From Rothia sp035916755 (GTDB taxonomy: Bacteria; Actinomycetota; Actinomycetes; Actinomycetales; Micrococcaceae): a stretch of DNA of 64,000 nucleotides. The position numbers and the translations under genes are program-made. Positions 25,536 to 36,302 of this stretch are shown here, in pieces (position 1 is the stretch's first letter; each line of letters opens with the position of its first letter). The notes beneath the pieces were generated by a model. It saw only the letters and a list, made by a program, of their open reading frames with translations. It made no database searches and was not told the DNA's origin. The DNA lies in NCBI RefSeq assembly GCF_035916755.1, contig NZ_JAYWIX010000002.1:1-64000 (forward strand), read 5' to 3'.

Positions 25536-25814
25536 ATGGCAGAACGTATTGCCACCATCGCAAGCCGTGTTGGCCTGCACGCCCGCCCCGCAGCGATCTT
25601 CGCTGAAGCAGCAGGCGACCTCCCCGTAGAAGTCACCATCGCAGCTGAAGGCGAGCCCGCAGACGAGGCAATGGACGCAGCATCCATCCTCTCCCTGATG
25701 TCACTCGGCGCTAAGCACGGCGACAAGGTCGTTCTGCGCGCAGAGGGCGAAGGCGCTGAAGAGGCACTCGACACCCTGGTCAAGATCCTCGAAACTGACC
25801 ACGACGCCGAATAA
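25536..25814 (+). CDS. ptsH: PTS phosphocarrier protein HPr
   Basis: A 92-residue phosphocarrier between enzyme I and FruA. His15 lies in the classic GLHARPA motif. The regulatory-site region reads DAASILSLMSLG, lacking the lysine-serine context used by the HPr kinase of Firmicutes, as is usual in actinobacteria. AAGGAGA precedes the ATG. The 122-bp gap to ptsI is AT-rich enough for its own promoter, and a terminator follows. Confidence 0.95.
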   Translation: MAERIATIASRVGLHARPAAIFAEAAGDLPVEVTIAAEGEPADEAMDAASILSLMSLGAKHGDKVVLRAEGEGAEEALDTLVKILETDHDAE

Positions 25815-25857
25815 TACGGTTTAGTCGAGTAATCTCAGCCTAACGGTTTGAATGTGA

Positions 25858-25888
25858 AGCCCCCGCTTATCGTAAGTGGGGGCTTTGC
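25858..25888 (+). terminator. Terminator of the fru-pts operon
   Basis: AGCCCCCGCTTA (25858-25869) pairs with TAAGTGGGGGCT (25873-25884) with one G-U pair across TCG, followed by TTGCT. Confidence 0.85.
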
Positions 25889-25968
25889 TGTGCCCGGATA
25901 AGGGGTGATAGAGCAGGTACCCAGCTACACCAGACGAAACTCACGGCCCCGGCAGGGTGCATAGCCCG

Positions 25969-25988
25969 CCCAGTCTCGATAGACTGGG
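25969..25988. promoter_or_regulatory. Palindromic hairpin upstream of the FemX-like gene
   Basis: CCCAGTCT and AGACTGGG form a perfect 8-bp stem around CGAT, 54 bp before the TTG start. It could be an operator or a leader hairpin; no T-run follows. Confidence 0.4.
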
Positions 25989-26041
25989 AAGCTGAAACCT
26001 TTCCCGCGCCCACTCGCGCACCGAAAAGAAAAAGAGGGACC

Positions 26042-27142
26042 TTGCGACAGTTCACAGCCCGCTTCGCTACCGACGCCGAAATTGCTTCCTGGGATGACCA
26101 CGTCATCGCCAGCCCCGGTGGCGGCAACCTGCTGCAGTCAGCGTCCTTCGCCTCCGTCAAAGCCAAGCACGGCTGGAAGCCCCTCTACCTGGTCTACGAA
26201 GGCACCACCGTCCTTGACGGTGCGGAGGCCTCCTTTGCCAGCTACAACCTGGTACTCGAAAAGTCCGTACCTGCCCTAGGCAAAATCTGGTACATGATTA
26301 AGGGCCCCGGCGTGAACTCCGTTGAAGAGATCCCCGCGATTCTCGATGCCAACAAGGACTTCATCAAGCGCGAGAAGCTGGGTGTCTTCGCGGTCAAGAT
26401 TGAGCCCGATATCATCGCAGACGATTCCATCAACGCCTTTATGGCGAAGACCGGCCTGGTCAAGAGCTGGAACATCCAGCCCAACGACTCCACCGCCATT
26501 CTCGATACCGACAAGAGCGAAGAAGACGTGCTCAAGTCTCTCTCCTCCCGCGGACGCAACGCCGTGCGCCGTTCGTTGCGTGAGGGCTGCGAAGTCGAGC
26601 GCGTGCCTCTGACCGAAGAGAACATGAAGAAGATGTACGCCCTCATGGATACCGTGGGTCAGGGCAACGCCAACGTGCATCTGCGCTCCTACGACTACTA
26701 TCGCGATTTCTGGACCACCTTTGAGCAGGCTGGCCAGGGCCGTCTCTACTTCACCTACGAGGACGGCGAGCCCTCCGTAGGCGCCTACGTGATTCGCTAC
26801 GGAGAGAAGGGCACCTACAAGGACGGCGGCTCCAAGCCCCGTCGCAAGCAGTACGGCGACTCCCACCAGGTGCAGTGGACCGCCCTGACCGACCTGATGA
26901 AGGAATTCGACATCAAGAGCTACGACTTCTGCGGCACCCCGCCCAAGAGCGAGCTCAAGAACAAGGACCACCACCACTACGGCCTGGGTCTCTTCAAGAC
27001 CTCCTTCACCAAGGACGTCATCGACTACGTTGGTGTCTGGGACCAGGTGCTTTCACCGGTCAAGTACAAGGCCTGGAACCAGGCTGTTGAGAAGGTCATG
27101 CGCCAGCTCTGGGTCCGCAAGACCGGCCAGCCCTTCTACTAA
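26042..27142 (+). CDS. FemX-like peptidyltransferase for the peptidoglycan cross-bridge
   Basis: A 366-residue FemAB-family protein of two GNAT-like halves. Recognisable segments are LLQSASFASVKAKHGW near the start, LSSRGRNAVRRSLREG in the middle and YDFCGTPP with GLGLFKTSF near the end. Such enzymes add the first amino acid of the interpeptide bridge from aminoacyl-tRNA to lipid II. The TTG start is supported by AGAGGGAC at good spacing and by the absence of any closer start. Which amino acid is added cannot be told here. Confidence 0.85.
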   Translation: MRQFTARFATDAEIASWDDHVIASPGGGNLLQSASFASVKAKHGWKPLYLVYEGTTVLDGAEASFASYNLVLEKSVPALGKIWYMIKGPGVNSVEEIPAILDANKDFIKREKLGVFAVKIEPDIIADDSINAFMAKTGLVKSWNIQPNDSTAILDTDKSEEDVLKSLSSRGRNAVRRSLREGCEVERVPLTEENMKKMYALMDTVGQGNANVHLRSYDYYRDFWTTFEQAGQGRLYFTYEDGEPSVGAYVIRYGEKGTYKDGGSKPRRKQYGDSHQVQWTALTDLMKEFDIKSYDFCGTPPKSELKNKDHHHYGLGLFKTSFTKDVIDYVGVWDQVLSPVKYKAWNQAVEKVMRQLWVRKTGQPFY

Positions 27143-27222
27143 ACCGACCCCGGTTCATACTGGGCGCAGCGGACGCTGTGCCTGAACAACTTTCACCGTA
27201 AGAGGCGGAAGGAGTAATCCCT

Positions 27223-29352
27223 TTGACCCCAAGCAAGCCCCCCTTGCAGCAAAAGGCTTACCCTTCCGCCTCCGCCTTTGATATGGCCCCCACCGAGGAG
27301 GGCACCGCAGCCGGTGCTTTCGGTCAGACAGCTCTGCTGCCAAGAGCAGAAGCAGCCCAGAAAGTAGCTGTTGGGCAGGGGAGCACCGGGCAACCGCTAC
27401 CAGGTACGGACACCAGTGGTCAGGACGCGCCCGCCCCCTCGTCCGCGCCAGCCTGGGTGCCCCTGCCGGTTGTGTCGCTTGATGAGGTGCGGGACCCGCA
27501 GCTGCGCAACCGCCTGGCCCACCTGGGGCAGGGGGAGCCTGCTAGTGCTTTTGATACTCCCGCAGAAGCTACAGGGCCTACGGTGAAGGGTGCCGCTGAC
27601 GCACCGGCGTCCGCCTTTGATTTGGCGACCCCTGCGACCTACAGTGTGCCCTCAGCCTTCGGCCCGGCTACCGACCTAAGCCTGGGTAGGGCTGATACCG
27701 AGGGCGACTCCGGCCCGGTAACGGCGGGGATTCCCACTGTCGATGAAGCAACCGGTCTGCAGCAGGCCTCCTACCCCTCAGCGGCTGGACCTCATACCGT
27801 TGCGCTCCCCACAGCCCCTCGCCGGGCGAGTAAGCGCCCCTCGCGGGTACGCTCCTCTCTGAAATCTTTTGTGAGCACCGACCAGTCGCTCACCAAACCC
27901 ATGCGAGGCATTGCCCGCCTGGCCCAGCGCCCCTTCAATATCGCTGCCGCCCACCGGGCTGAGTACGTGCGTGAGAAAGAAGAGGCCCGCGAGGTCCTCA
28001 ACTTCTCCCTGCGTCTAGCCGAGACTATGTTCCACTACGGGGCAGATACCGTCGATGTGGACTCGGCGATTGTGGCCGTGTGTGCAGCCTACGGTCTGGA
28101 CGATGTAGAAATCGATATCACCAACCAGTCGGTGATCATTAACTACGTCTCTGATATCGACGAGGTCGATGATCGTACGCGGGCTATTAACCTGAGCGAG
28201 CCCGAAGACTCCGCACCCGGTAAAGAACGGTTTAGCCACACGGTTATGCGCGTGGTGCGGTCCTGGTCAGAGAACTACGCTGCCCTGGACGACATCTACA
28301 AGCTCATTAACGACATCACCGCGGGTGGGTTGCCCCGCCACCGGGCCGAGCGTCGCCTGCACAAAATCAACACCGCTAAAAAGCCCTACTCACCCATGGT
28401 CATTATGCTGGCCAACATCGTGGCGGCTTTCTCCCTGGTCCTGGCCCTGGGCGGGTCCCTGGCGGCGGGAGCTGTGGGCGGTATCGTCTTCCTAGCGATT
28501 CACTTCGTCAACAGCCTGATTTCTAAGCTCAAGATGCCCGGCTTCTTTAACATGGCAGCGGGTGCCGGTGTGGTTACCTTCGCCGCTATTTATATATCGG
28601 ATGAGGCATCTATCTTCTCTCGGGTGGGCTTCCACGTCTCAGCCCCCCACATTGTGGCGGCCGGGCTCATCATGCTCCTGCCCACCGCTCGACTGGTCTC
28701 GACAGTGCAGGACGCCCTCAACGGCTTCCCGCTCACAGCGGCGGGTAAGTTCGTGTCAACGGGCATGTCCTTCCTGGGTATCGTGGTGGGACTGGCCTCG
28801 GCGGTAGCGGTGCTGTCGGTACTGGGCGTGAGTGAACTCGATATCACCGAAACCCGATTCGTGGGGGCGGGGCTGGGTGTCAGCTACACCTTCTTCATGC
28901 TGGCCTCTTTAGCCTTTGCTGTGACTACCCACGCCCGCTGGCGAACACTGCTGTGGATCTTGCTGATTTCAACCTGCGGCTTCTGGGTCTACCAGGGGTA
29001 CACCCTTATGTTTGGTGCCGGTGCTGGGCGAGCCAACACGGCTTTTGCCGCTCTAGTGATTGGCCTGATGAGCACCTTCCTGGCTTATCGCCTACATGCC
29101 CCGGCCTCTATCTTCTACGTTCCTGCCCTGACCTTCCTGCTGCCCGGTCTCTCGGTCTTCCGCGGCCTCTACCTGTTTACCGTCGAAGCTAACTCCGATG
29201 CCGGTGTGCCCGGCATGGTCGCGGCTATCGCCATTATTCTTTCCATGGCCTCTGGAGTGGTGCTGGGGAGCTACCTTATGCAGTACATCATCCAGCGCTA
29301 TCTGAGCCCCGCTCTTGAGGGCGGCGAGCAGAAAGAAAAGCGTGACCGCTAA
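27223..29352 (+). CDS. ThrE-family threonine/serine exporter with long N-terminal extension
   Basis: A 709-residue protein. The region from about residue 245 on matches ThrE: an amphipathic first domain with LAETMFHYGADTVDVD and AVCAAYGLDDVEIDIT, then about ten membrane helices. The first 210 residues are Pro/Ala/Ser-rich, disordered, and contain a repeated SAFD motif (near residues 17, 107, 127 and, as SAFG, 144). The TTG start has GGAAGGAG upstream. ThrE of Corynebacterium is about 490 residues, so the extension is unusual. A second copy follows directly. Confidence 0.82.
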   Translation: MTPSKPPLQQKAYPSASAFDMAPTEEGTAAGAFGQTALLPRAEAAQKVAVGQGSTGQPLPGTDTSGQDAPAPSSAPAWVPLPVVSLDEVRDPQLRNRLAHLGQGEPASAFDTPAEATGPTVKGAADAPASAFDLATPATYSVPSAFGPATDLSLGRADTEGDSGPVTAGIPTVDEATGLQQASYPSAAGPHTVALPTAPRRASKRPSRVRSSLKSFVSTDQSLTKPMRGIARLAQRPFNIAAAHRAEYVREKEEAREVLNFSLRLAETMFHYGADTVDVDSAIVAVCAAYGLDDVEIDITNQSVIINYVSDIDEVDDRTRAINLSEPEDSAPGKERFSHTVMRVVRSWSENYAALDDIYKLINDITAGGLPRHRAERRLHKINTAKKPYSPMVIMLANIVAAFSLVLALGGSLAAGAVGGIVFLAIHFVNSLISKLKMPGFFNMAAGAGVVTFAAIYISDEASIFSRVGFHVSAPHIVAAGLIMLLPTARLVSTVQDALNGFPLTAAGKFVSTGMSFLGIVVGLASAVAVLSVLGVSELDITETRFVGAGLGVSYTFFMLASLAFAVTTHARWRTLLWILLISTCGFWVYQGYTLMFGAGAGRANTAFAALVIGLMSTFLAYRLHAPASIFYVPALTFLLPGLSVFRGLYLFTVEANSDAGVPGMVAAIAIILSMASGVVLGSYLMQYIIQRYLSPALEGGEQKEKRDR

Positions 29353-30820
29353 CGGGGGCTTTCGTTCTTTTGCCCAGCCCCAGCAAGCCCTGACTGTCCC
29401 TATTCGTGGCCTTGCCCGTGTGGCCCAGCGTCAGGTGGCGCAGGTGGCCTTAGCCCGCTACCGGCAGCGGATTCGGCAGAAGAAAGAAACCCATGAGATT
29501 CTGGCTTTCGCCCTTCGCCTGGCCGAGACTATGTTCCACTACGGGGCTGACGCTGCGGACGTAGACGCAGCTGTCGTGACCGTATGCGCTATGTACGGTA
29601 TTCACGATGTGGAGGTTGATATCACCTACCAGTCCATCATGATTAACTATGTCTCTGAATTTGATGAGGCGGCGGAGCGCGGGCAGTTGCCCGAAGCCGG
29701 TGGGCTGGGTGTTGAGAAGCTGGGGCTGACCCTGGTGCGGGTGGTGCGGTCAACCTCTGAGAATTACCTAGCCCTGCACCAGCTCTACCGCCTGGTACAC
29801 GATATTGCCCAGGGGAGCGTGAGTCGGGGCCGGGCTGAGCGCCGTCTGGCTCAGATCAATGCGCAGAAGAAGCCCTATTCACCGGCTGTTTTGTTGGCCT
29901 GGAACCTGTTGATGGCCGGGGCTTTTACCCTGGGCGTGGGAGGGTCCTGGCGGGCCGCTGTGACTTCTCTAGCGGTGTTTACCGTGGTGAACTTTGTGCT
30001 GGTGTGGACGGGGCGTTTGCGCCTGCCCAGCTACTTCATGATGGCCCTGGGCGCTGTAACGATTACGGTGCTGGCCCTCTTGGTCTCTGACCCCGAGAGT
30101 TGGTTTTATGCCAGGGGCTTCTACGTATCTGCCCCGCATATCGTGGCGGCAGGGCTGATGATGCTGCTCCCCACCTTCCGCCTGGTATCAGCGGTTCAGG
30201 ATGCCCTGCACGGCTTCCCCCTCACCGCGGCCGGTAAGTTTGTCATTACAGGGGCTAATTTCACCGGGATTATTGCGGGAATCGCGGTGGCCGTGACGGT
30301 CATGAATTATTTCGATGCCACCAGCCTGGACGTACAGCAGTCAGTTTTTAGCCCGCCGCCCCTGTGGGTTTCTATAGCCGGTATGGCGGTGGGAAGCGCC
30401 ATGTCGGCAGCTGTCTGGCAGGGCTCTGCTCAGACTATCTGGCTGACCCTGCTGGTGTCTTTGCTGGGGCAGGCAGGCTACTACGGGCTGGGTGCTATAA
30501 CGGGGTTAGAGGGCGGACGCCTGCAGATACTCGCCGGGGCAACCCTGGTGGGCTTGAGCTCGGCCTTCTTGGGTTATCTTTTGCATAGCCCGGCCTCTAT
30601 TTACTATGTGCCGGGCATGATGTTCATGCTGCCGGGTCTCACTATTTTCCGCTCCTCCTACCTGGTTTTGGGAGGGGAGGACGTCTTTGCCGGGGGCCAG
30701 GGCCTCACTGCCGCCGGGGTGACGGTTCTGCTAATGGCCACGGGGATTGTGTTCGGCACTTACCTGTGGGATGACATGACAGGGCGTTTACGGTCGAGGA
30801 ACTCACGGAATCTGGCGTAA
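29342..30820 (+). CDS. Second ThrE-family threonine/serine exporter
   Basis: A 492-residue paralogue of the preceding gene without the long extension. It shares LAETMFHYGADAADVD, VEVDITYQSIMINYVSEFDE and the membrane helices, including FYVSAPHIVAAGLMMLLPTFRLVSAVQDALHG in parts. I choose the GTG at 29342 because it overlaps the upstream stop and follows AGAAAG; a TTG at 29315 is possible. Tandem arrangement and overlap suggest co-translation and perhaps a hetero-oligomer. Confidence 0.82.
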   Translation: MTANGGFRSFAQPQQALTVPIRGLARVAQRQVAQVALARYRQRIRQKKETHEILAFALRLAETMFHYGADAADVDAAVVTVCAMYGIHDVEVDITYQSIMINYVSEFDEAAERGQLPEAGGLGVEKLGLTLVRVVRSTSENYLALHQLYRLVHDIAQGSVSRGRAERRLAQINAQKKPYSPAVLLAWNLLMAGAFTLGVGGSWRAAVTSLAVFTVVNFVLVWTGRLRLPSYFMMALGAVTITVLALLVSDPESWFYARGFYVSAPHIVAAGLMMLLPTFRLVSAVQDALHGFPLTAAGKFVITGANFTGIIAGIAVAVTVMNYFDATSLDVQQSVFSPPPLWVSIAGMAVGSAMSAAVWQGSAQTIWLTLLVSLLGQAGYYGLGAITGLEGGRLQILAGATLVGLSSAFLGYLLHSPASIYYVPGMMFMLPGLTIFRSSYLVLGGEDVFAGGQGLTAAGVTVLLMATGIVFGTYLWDDMTGRLRSRNSRNLA

Positions 30821-30848
30821 CCTAGTTATATGCCCCTATGGCTATTTT

Positions 30849-31529
30849 TTACTGGGGGAGTGCCCAGTCCACGGGCCGAGCCCCTTGCTGCACCAGGAGT
30901 TCATTGACCCGGCTAAATGGCCGCGAGCCGAAGAAACCCCGCGAGGCCGAAAGCGGTGACGGATGGGGAGACTCAACACAGGGGTAGCCGCCAAGCAGGG
31001 GCCTGCATTTGCGGGCGTCCGCACCCCAGAGCAGCCCCACCAGGGGCGTGCCCCGCTGCGCCAGCGCCTCGATGGCGGCGGTCGTGATGTGCTCCCAGCC
31101 CAGATTACGGTGCGAGCCTGCCTGGCCTGCCCCTACCGAAAGCACCCGGTTCATGAGCATAACCCCCTGGGCGCTCCACGCCGTAAGATCACCGTGGGGT
31201 GGGGGCACCAGCTCGGTATCGGCCTGGAGTTCCTTATAAATGTTCTGTAGAGACCGGGGAATCGGGCGCACCTCGGGGCGTACCGAAAAGCTCAACCCCA
31301 TCGCGTGGCCGGGAGTGGGGTAGGGGTCCTGCCCAATCACCAGCACCTTGACCTCGCTCATGGGGTAGGTGAAAGCGCGGAAAATATCGGCCCCCGGGGG
31401 CAGCGTTGCCCGCCCAGCCTTGTGCTCTGCTCGCAGGAAGTTACCCATAGCTCGAATCTGGGGTTCCACCGGGGCGAGGGCTTGAGCCCAGTCAGGGGCC
31501 ATAATCTCATGCAGGGGGCGGGCTGGCAC
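30849..31529 (-). CDS. ung: Uracil-DNA glycosylase
   Basis: Removes uracil from DNA in base-excision repair. The 226-residue family 1 enzyme has the catalytic-water motif VIGQDPYPTPGHAMGLSFSV, the LLWG segment and the DNA-binding HPSPLSA loop with its catalytic histidine. It converges on the second ThrE gene and is divergent from the DUF3263 gene. Confidence 0.95.
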   Translation of the reverse strand: MPARPLHEIMAPDWAQALAPVEPQIRAMGNFLRAEHKAGRATLPPGADIFRAFTYPMSEVKVLVIGQDPYPTPGHAMGLSFSVRPEVRPIPRSLQNIYKELQADTELVPPPHGDLTAWSAQGVMLMNRVLSVGAGQAGSHRNLGWEHITTAAIEALAQRGTPLVGLLWGADARKCRPLLGGYPCVESPHPSPLSASRGFFGSRPFSRVNELLVQQGARPVDWALPQ

Positions 31530-31592
31530 GGTACTCCTTGGGCGTCGGTGCGGTATTCTCCCTACTAAGACTAGACCACCGAAAGTGAAGAG

Positions 31593-31835
31593 ATGAGCAG
31601 CGAGACCACCGAACCCGAAGAGGGCCTCACCGAGAACGAAGCGGCAATTCTCAATCTTGAGAAAAAACGCTTCAAGTACCAGGGCAGCAAAGAACAGGCT
31701 ATTACCCGCACCCTGGGGCTCACCCCGGTGGCCTACTACCAGCAGCTCAACGCCCTCATCGACAACCCCAGAGCAATCGCCGCCGAACCCGCGCTCACCC
31801 GCCGCCTACGTCTCAAGCGCGATGCTCTGACTTAA
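31593..31835 (+). CDS. DUF3263 protein
   Basis: An 80-residue actinobacterial protein of unknown role. It shows the family pattern: LTENEAAILNLEKKRFKY, KEQAITRTLGLTPVAYYQQLNALID and a C-terminal RRLRLKR. The segment TRTLGLTPVAYYQQLN has the look of a DNA-binding helix-turn-helix, and members are often next to LytR_C-domain genes as here. Confidence 0.85.
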   Translation: MSSETTEPEEGLTENEAAILNLEKKRFKYQGSKEQAITRTLGLTPVAYYQQLNALIDNPRAIAAEPALTRRLRLKRDALT

Positions 31836-31922
31836 GCCTCTTGGTTGGCAGCGAGCGTGAGCCCGCTTCACCGGTACCTAGCGTGTACCCTAGTAACTAA
31901 AACCCCGCCACCGTGCACGATC

Positions 31923-32669
31923 ATGAGGATGCCCTTGAACAGCTACCCCCGCGATGAGTTCGACGATATCGACGAAAACACCTCCCGCCGAGGCGCCTAT
32001 CGCGGTGCCCCTGTTGATAACGCAACCTCCGGCGCCGGGCTACTGGCAATTATTATCAGCGGTGTGCTGGCCCTTATCGTAGGTGGCACCATGTACGTGA
32101 TTTCTCCGCGTACCGCTGCACCCGAGGCGTCCGGATCCAGTAGCGCCACCGCTACCGCTTCGGCAAGCCCGAGCACTGAAGCTACTCCCACCACTAACCC
32201 CTCCAGCGTGACCGTTGAGGTCTACAACTCCAGCGCCCCGGCCGGTGCTGCCGCCCAGGCCACCGCAGCCCTCGAAGCGGCCGGCTACACCGTTACCTCT
32301 ACCGCTAACTGGGCGGGGGCCTACACCGCTGAATCCATGGTCTACTTTGCCACCGGGGCCTCATCAGAAGCTAATGAAATAGCTGATACCCTGGGCCTGC
32401 CCATCATCGCCCAGGACTACCAGGCTGAGACCGGCCTTGTCTACGTGGTTCTGGGAGCTGATTTCGACCCTACCAGCCTAGCCGGGGCGTCCTCATCAGC
32501 TACGGACTCTGCCACCAACGGTACCGGGGCCGCCGATTCTCCCTCTACCTCCTCCACACCTATCTCGGTAGAGCGCTACAGTTACGACCCGGCCACCGCC
32601 ACCTTCTACCTAGATCCCACCGGTAACTACATCTACGACTCGGCAACCGGCACCTACCAGCTAGGGTAG
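31923..32669 (+). CDS. LytR_C-domain membrane-anchored protein
   Basis: A 248-residue protein with a short acidic cytosolic N-terminus, one membrane helix (about residues 40-62), an Ala/Ser/Thr-rich extracellular linker and a LytR C-terminal domain (about 95-190, from VTVEVYNSSAPAG to LVYVVLGADFD). The last 50 residues are Ser/Thr-rich then Tyr-rich. It is probably exposed to the cell wall. The ATG at 31929 is an alternative start. It is co-directional with the DUF3263 gene, a common actinobacterial pair. Confidence 0.75.
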   Translation: MRMPLNSYPRDEFDDIDENTSRRGAYRGAPVDNATSGAGLLAIIISGVLALIVGGTMYVISPRTAAPEASGSSSATATASASPSTEATPTTNPSSVTVEVYNSSAPAGAAAQATAALEAAGYTVTSTANWAGAYTAESMVYFATGASSEANEIADTLGLPIIAQDYQAETGLVYVVLGADFDPTSLAGASSSATDSATNGTGAADSPSTSSTPISVERYSYDPATATFYLDPTGNYIYDSATGTYQLG

Positions 32670-32798
32670 CGCCCACTGGCAAAGAAGACGGGCGGTCCCG
32701 CCCCCCTATCTCATCAGCTTTGTGCGCTGTGGGCGATTAAGGTTTGGCTATAGGAGCAATAGGTTTGCGCCCCTAGAGCTCAAGTGCCAAGATTGGTA

Positions 32799-32825
32799 TT
32801 AGCACTCTAAGGGCTCGACTGCTAA
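32799..32825. promoter_or_regulatory. CIRCE element, HrcA operator of groEL
   Basis: TTAGCACTC (32799-32807), nine bases, then GACTGCTAA (32817-32825): only one base differs from the perfect CIRCE inverted repeat. It lies about 170 bp before groEL, behind a possible promoter (TTGCGC at 32765 and CAAGAT 17 bp on). The 325-bp gap 32670-32994 otherwise shows only a weak GGGC/GCCC hairpin after the LytR_C gene. Confidence 0.88.
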
Positions 32826-32994
32826 ATCATGTGCTAGATTCAGCTGCCGACCACCCCACGAGTAAAACACCTGAAGCGATGCTCTGGTGAGGTGCACCCC
32901 ACCCACCCCGACGGTGGGAGCTGGGCTGCGCCGTCCGTCGCGGGCACCGAAGAATCGCGCTCACCCCGAATGTTCCAGAAGGAGCGAAAGCCAT

Positions 32995-34620
<1,626 letters not shown>

Positions 34621-34671
34621 TCATGTCCGCCTGAGAAAACCGGCGAAACCCGGCTTTCGATGCGCTCAAAG

Positions 34672-34714
34672 CTCCGCCGTTTCTTGCCCTCGGGCAAGGG
34701 GCGGCGGAGTTTTT
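34672..34714 (+). terminator. groEL terminator
   Basis: CTCCGCCG pairs with CGGCGGAG around an inner CTTGCC/GGCAAG stem, followed by TTTTT. Confidence 0.85.
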
Positions 34715-34860
34715 GCACCCCACCAAAAAATATGACTAAAAAATTTAGATAATAGTATTGCACTTCACATGCATCTATAGGTATGCTTTAAATCACTAAA
34801 GAGGTCTTCTCTTACTTTTACTCATCAGTATCAAAGGCGAAACTGAAAGGTGTGGGGTAT

Positions 34861-35013
34861 ATGGTTACCATTGCCGATTTTGTTCTCTACGCAATTATCG
34901 TAGGACTCCTGGCGATGCTACTTGTTGCCTACGCATCCGACGGCTGGACCAAGCTCGAGAAGAAGAGTGCTGAGGCTCTCCATCGCGATCTTGTATTTGG
35001 TGCAGGTGGCTAA
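34861..35013 (+). CDS. 50-residue single-helix membrane peptide
   Basis: An ATG with AAAGG upstream opens a 50-codon frame ending in TAA. The product has a short N-terminus, one membrane helix (about residues 7-25, LYAIIVGLLAMLLVAYA) and a charged tail. It lies alone between the groEL terminator and another strong terminator, so it is probably its own transcript. Not recognised; small single-helix proteins of this sort often modulate membrane complexes or stress responses. Confidence 0.6.
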   Translation: MVTIADFVLYAIIVGLLAMLLVAYASDGWTKLEKKSAEALHRDLVFGAGG

Positions 35014-35040
35014 GAGTTAATAGTGATTGTGTTTTCCTGG

Positions 35041-35073
35041 AACCGGCGTCTCGGCAACGAGGCGCCGGTTTCT
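35041..35073 (+). terminator. Terminator after the 50-residue membrane peptide
   Basis: ACCGGCGTCTCG and CGAGGCGCCGGT pair with one G-U across GCAA, followed by TTCTCTTT. Confidence 0.75.
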
Positions 35074-35130
35074 CTTTGCCAGAAGCCCCGCCTATACGCC
35101 CGGTGGCTGGGGTTGTAAAATAGTGAAGCT

Positions 35131-36264
35131 ATGCGTTGCCACTACTTCGATGCCGGCCTCTGCCGCTCATGCTCCCTGCTTGAAACCCCCTATGTCGACC
35201 AGCTGGCGGGCAAGCAGCATGACGCCCAGGCCCTGCTTGAACCCTGGGGCAACCTCAGCTGGCTCCCACCCGTAGCAAGCGCAGACCAAGCCTTTCGCAA
35301 CAAGGCCAAGCTGGTTGTAGGTGGAACCTCCCAGCAGCCTACCCTCGGTATCCTCGATAGGCAGGGGCAGGGCGTTGACCTCACCGGCTGCCAGCTTTAC
35401 CTGCCCGCAATTAGCCGGGCCATACCCGTCCTTGCTGATTTAATCCGGCGGGCTGACCTTACCCCCTACAGCGTTCAGAAGCGCAAAGGGGAACTGAAAA
35501 ACATTCTGGTGACAGCTTCCGATAGCGGCGAACTGATGGTCCGCTTTGTTTTGCGCTCGAAGAAACTCATTGTTGCGCTCAAACGAGAACTGCCCTGGTT
35601 CCACGAACAGCTACCCCAGCTGGCGGTGGTGAGCGTCAACCTGCTGCGCGAACACGTTGCCCTGGTTGAGGGCGATGAGGAAATTATTCTGACCGAGCGG
35701 CAGACCCTGCCCATGCAGGTGAATGACCTAACCCTGCACCTGCGCCCGCAGAGCTTCTTCCAGACCAACACCGAGATTGCCGCTGCCCTCTACCGGCAGG
35801 GGCAGGAATGGGTGGCTAAGGCGCAGCCGGGTACCCTCTGGGACCTGTACTGCGGTGTGGGCGGCTTTGCCCTGCACGCCGCGCAGGTGATGGGGGAGGG
35901 CTCCACCGTGACCGGTATTGAGGTGAGCGCTGAGGCTATCGAGTCTGCCCGGCGTACTGTTGCCGAGTACGGGCTGGACGGGATTACCTTTGCCGCCGGG
36001 GATGCCACCACCTTTGCACTGGGGCAGGTTGAGCCGCCGGAGGTTTTGGTGGTGAACCCGCCGCGCCGGGGTATCGGCGGGGAGCTGGCTCATTGGATCG
36101 AAAAATCAGGGATTGACATGGTTATATACTCCAGCTGCAATGCAAAGTCGCTGGTGAAGGACCTTGCCTCTATGCCCTCGCTCAAGCCCGTAACAGCCCG
36201 CGTAGTGGATATGTTCCCGCACTCCACCCACTACGAAACCATCGTGCTACTTCAGCGAGCCTAG
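35131..36264 (+). CDS. rlmC: 23S rRNA (uracil-5)-methyltransferase, RlmC type
   Basis: A 377-residue SAM-dependent enzyme that methylates a uridine of 23S rRNA, probably U747. The N-terminal iron-sulfur cysteines are at residues 3, 11 and 14, with another in TGCQLYLP. The SAM site is DLYCGVGGFAL, and the catalytic Cys is in SSCNAKSLVKDL. The lack of a TRAM domain and the short length favour RlmC over RlmD. Confidence 0.85.
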   Translation: MRCHYFDAGLCRSCSLLETPYVDQLAGKQHDAQALLEPWGNLSWLPPVASADQAFRNKAKLVVGGTSQQPTLGILDRQGQGVDLTGCQLYLPAISRAIPVLADLIRRADLTPYSVQKRKGELKNILVTASDSGELMVRFVLRSKKLIVALKRELPWFHEQLPQLAVVSVNLLREHVALVEGDEEIILTERQTLPMQVNDLTLHLRPQSFFQTNTEIAAALYRQGQEWVAKAQPGTLWDLYCGVGGFALHAAQVMGEGSTVTGIEVSAEAIESARRTVAEYGLDGITFAAGDATTFALGQVEPPEVLVVNPPRRGIGGELAHWIEKSGIDMVIYSSCNAKSLVKDLASMPSLKPVTARVVDMFPHSTHYETIVLLQRA

Positions 36265-36302
36265 CGCCCCGCTAAAACCCACCGGCCCGAAAAGGAAGCA
36301 CC

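Noticed and set aside
26276..26977. 233-residue minus-strand frame opposite the FemX-like gene
   Set aside because: Antisense shadow with no recognisable motif and no ribosome site.
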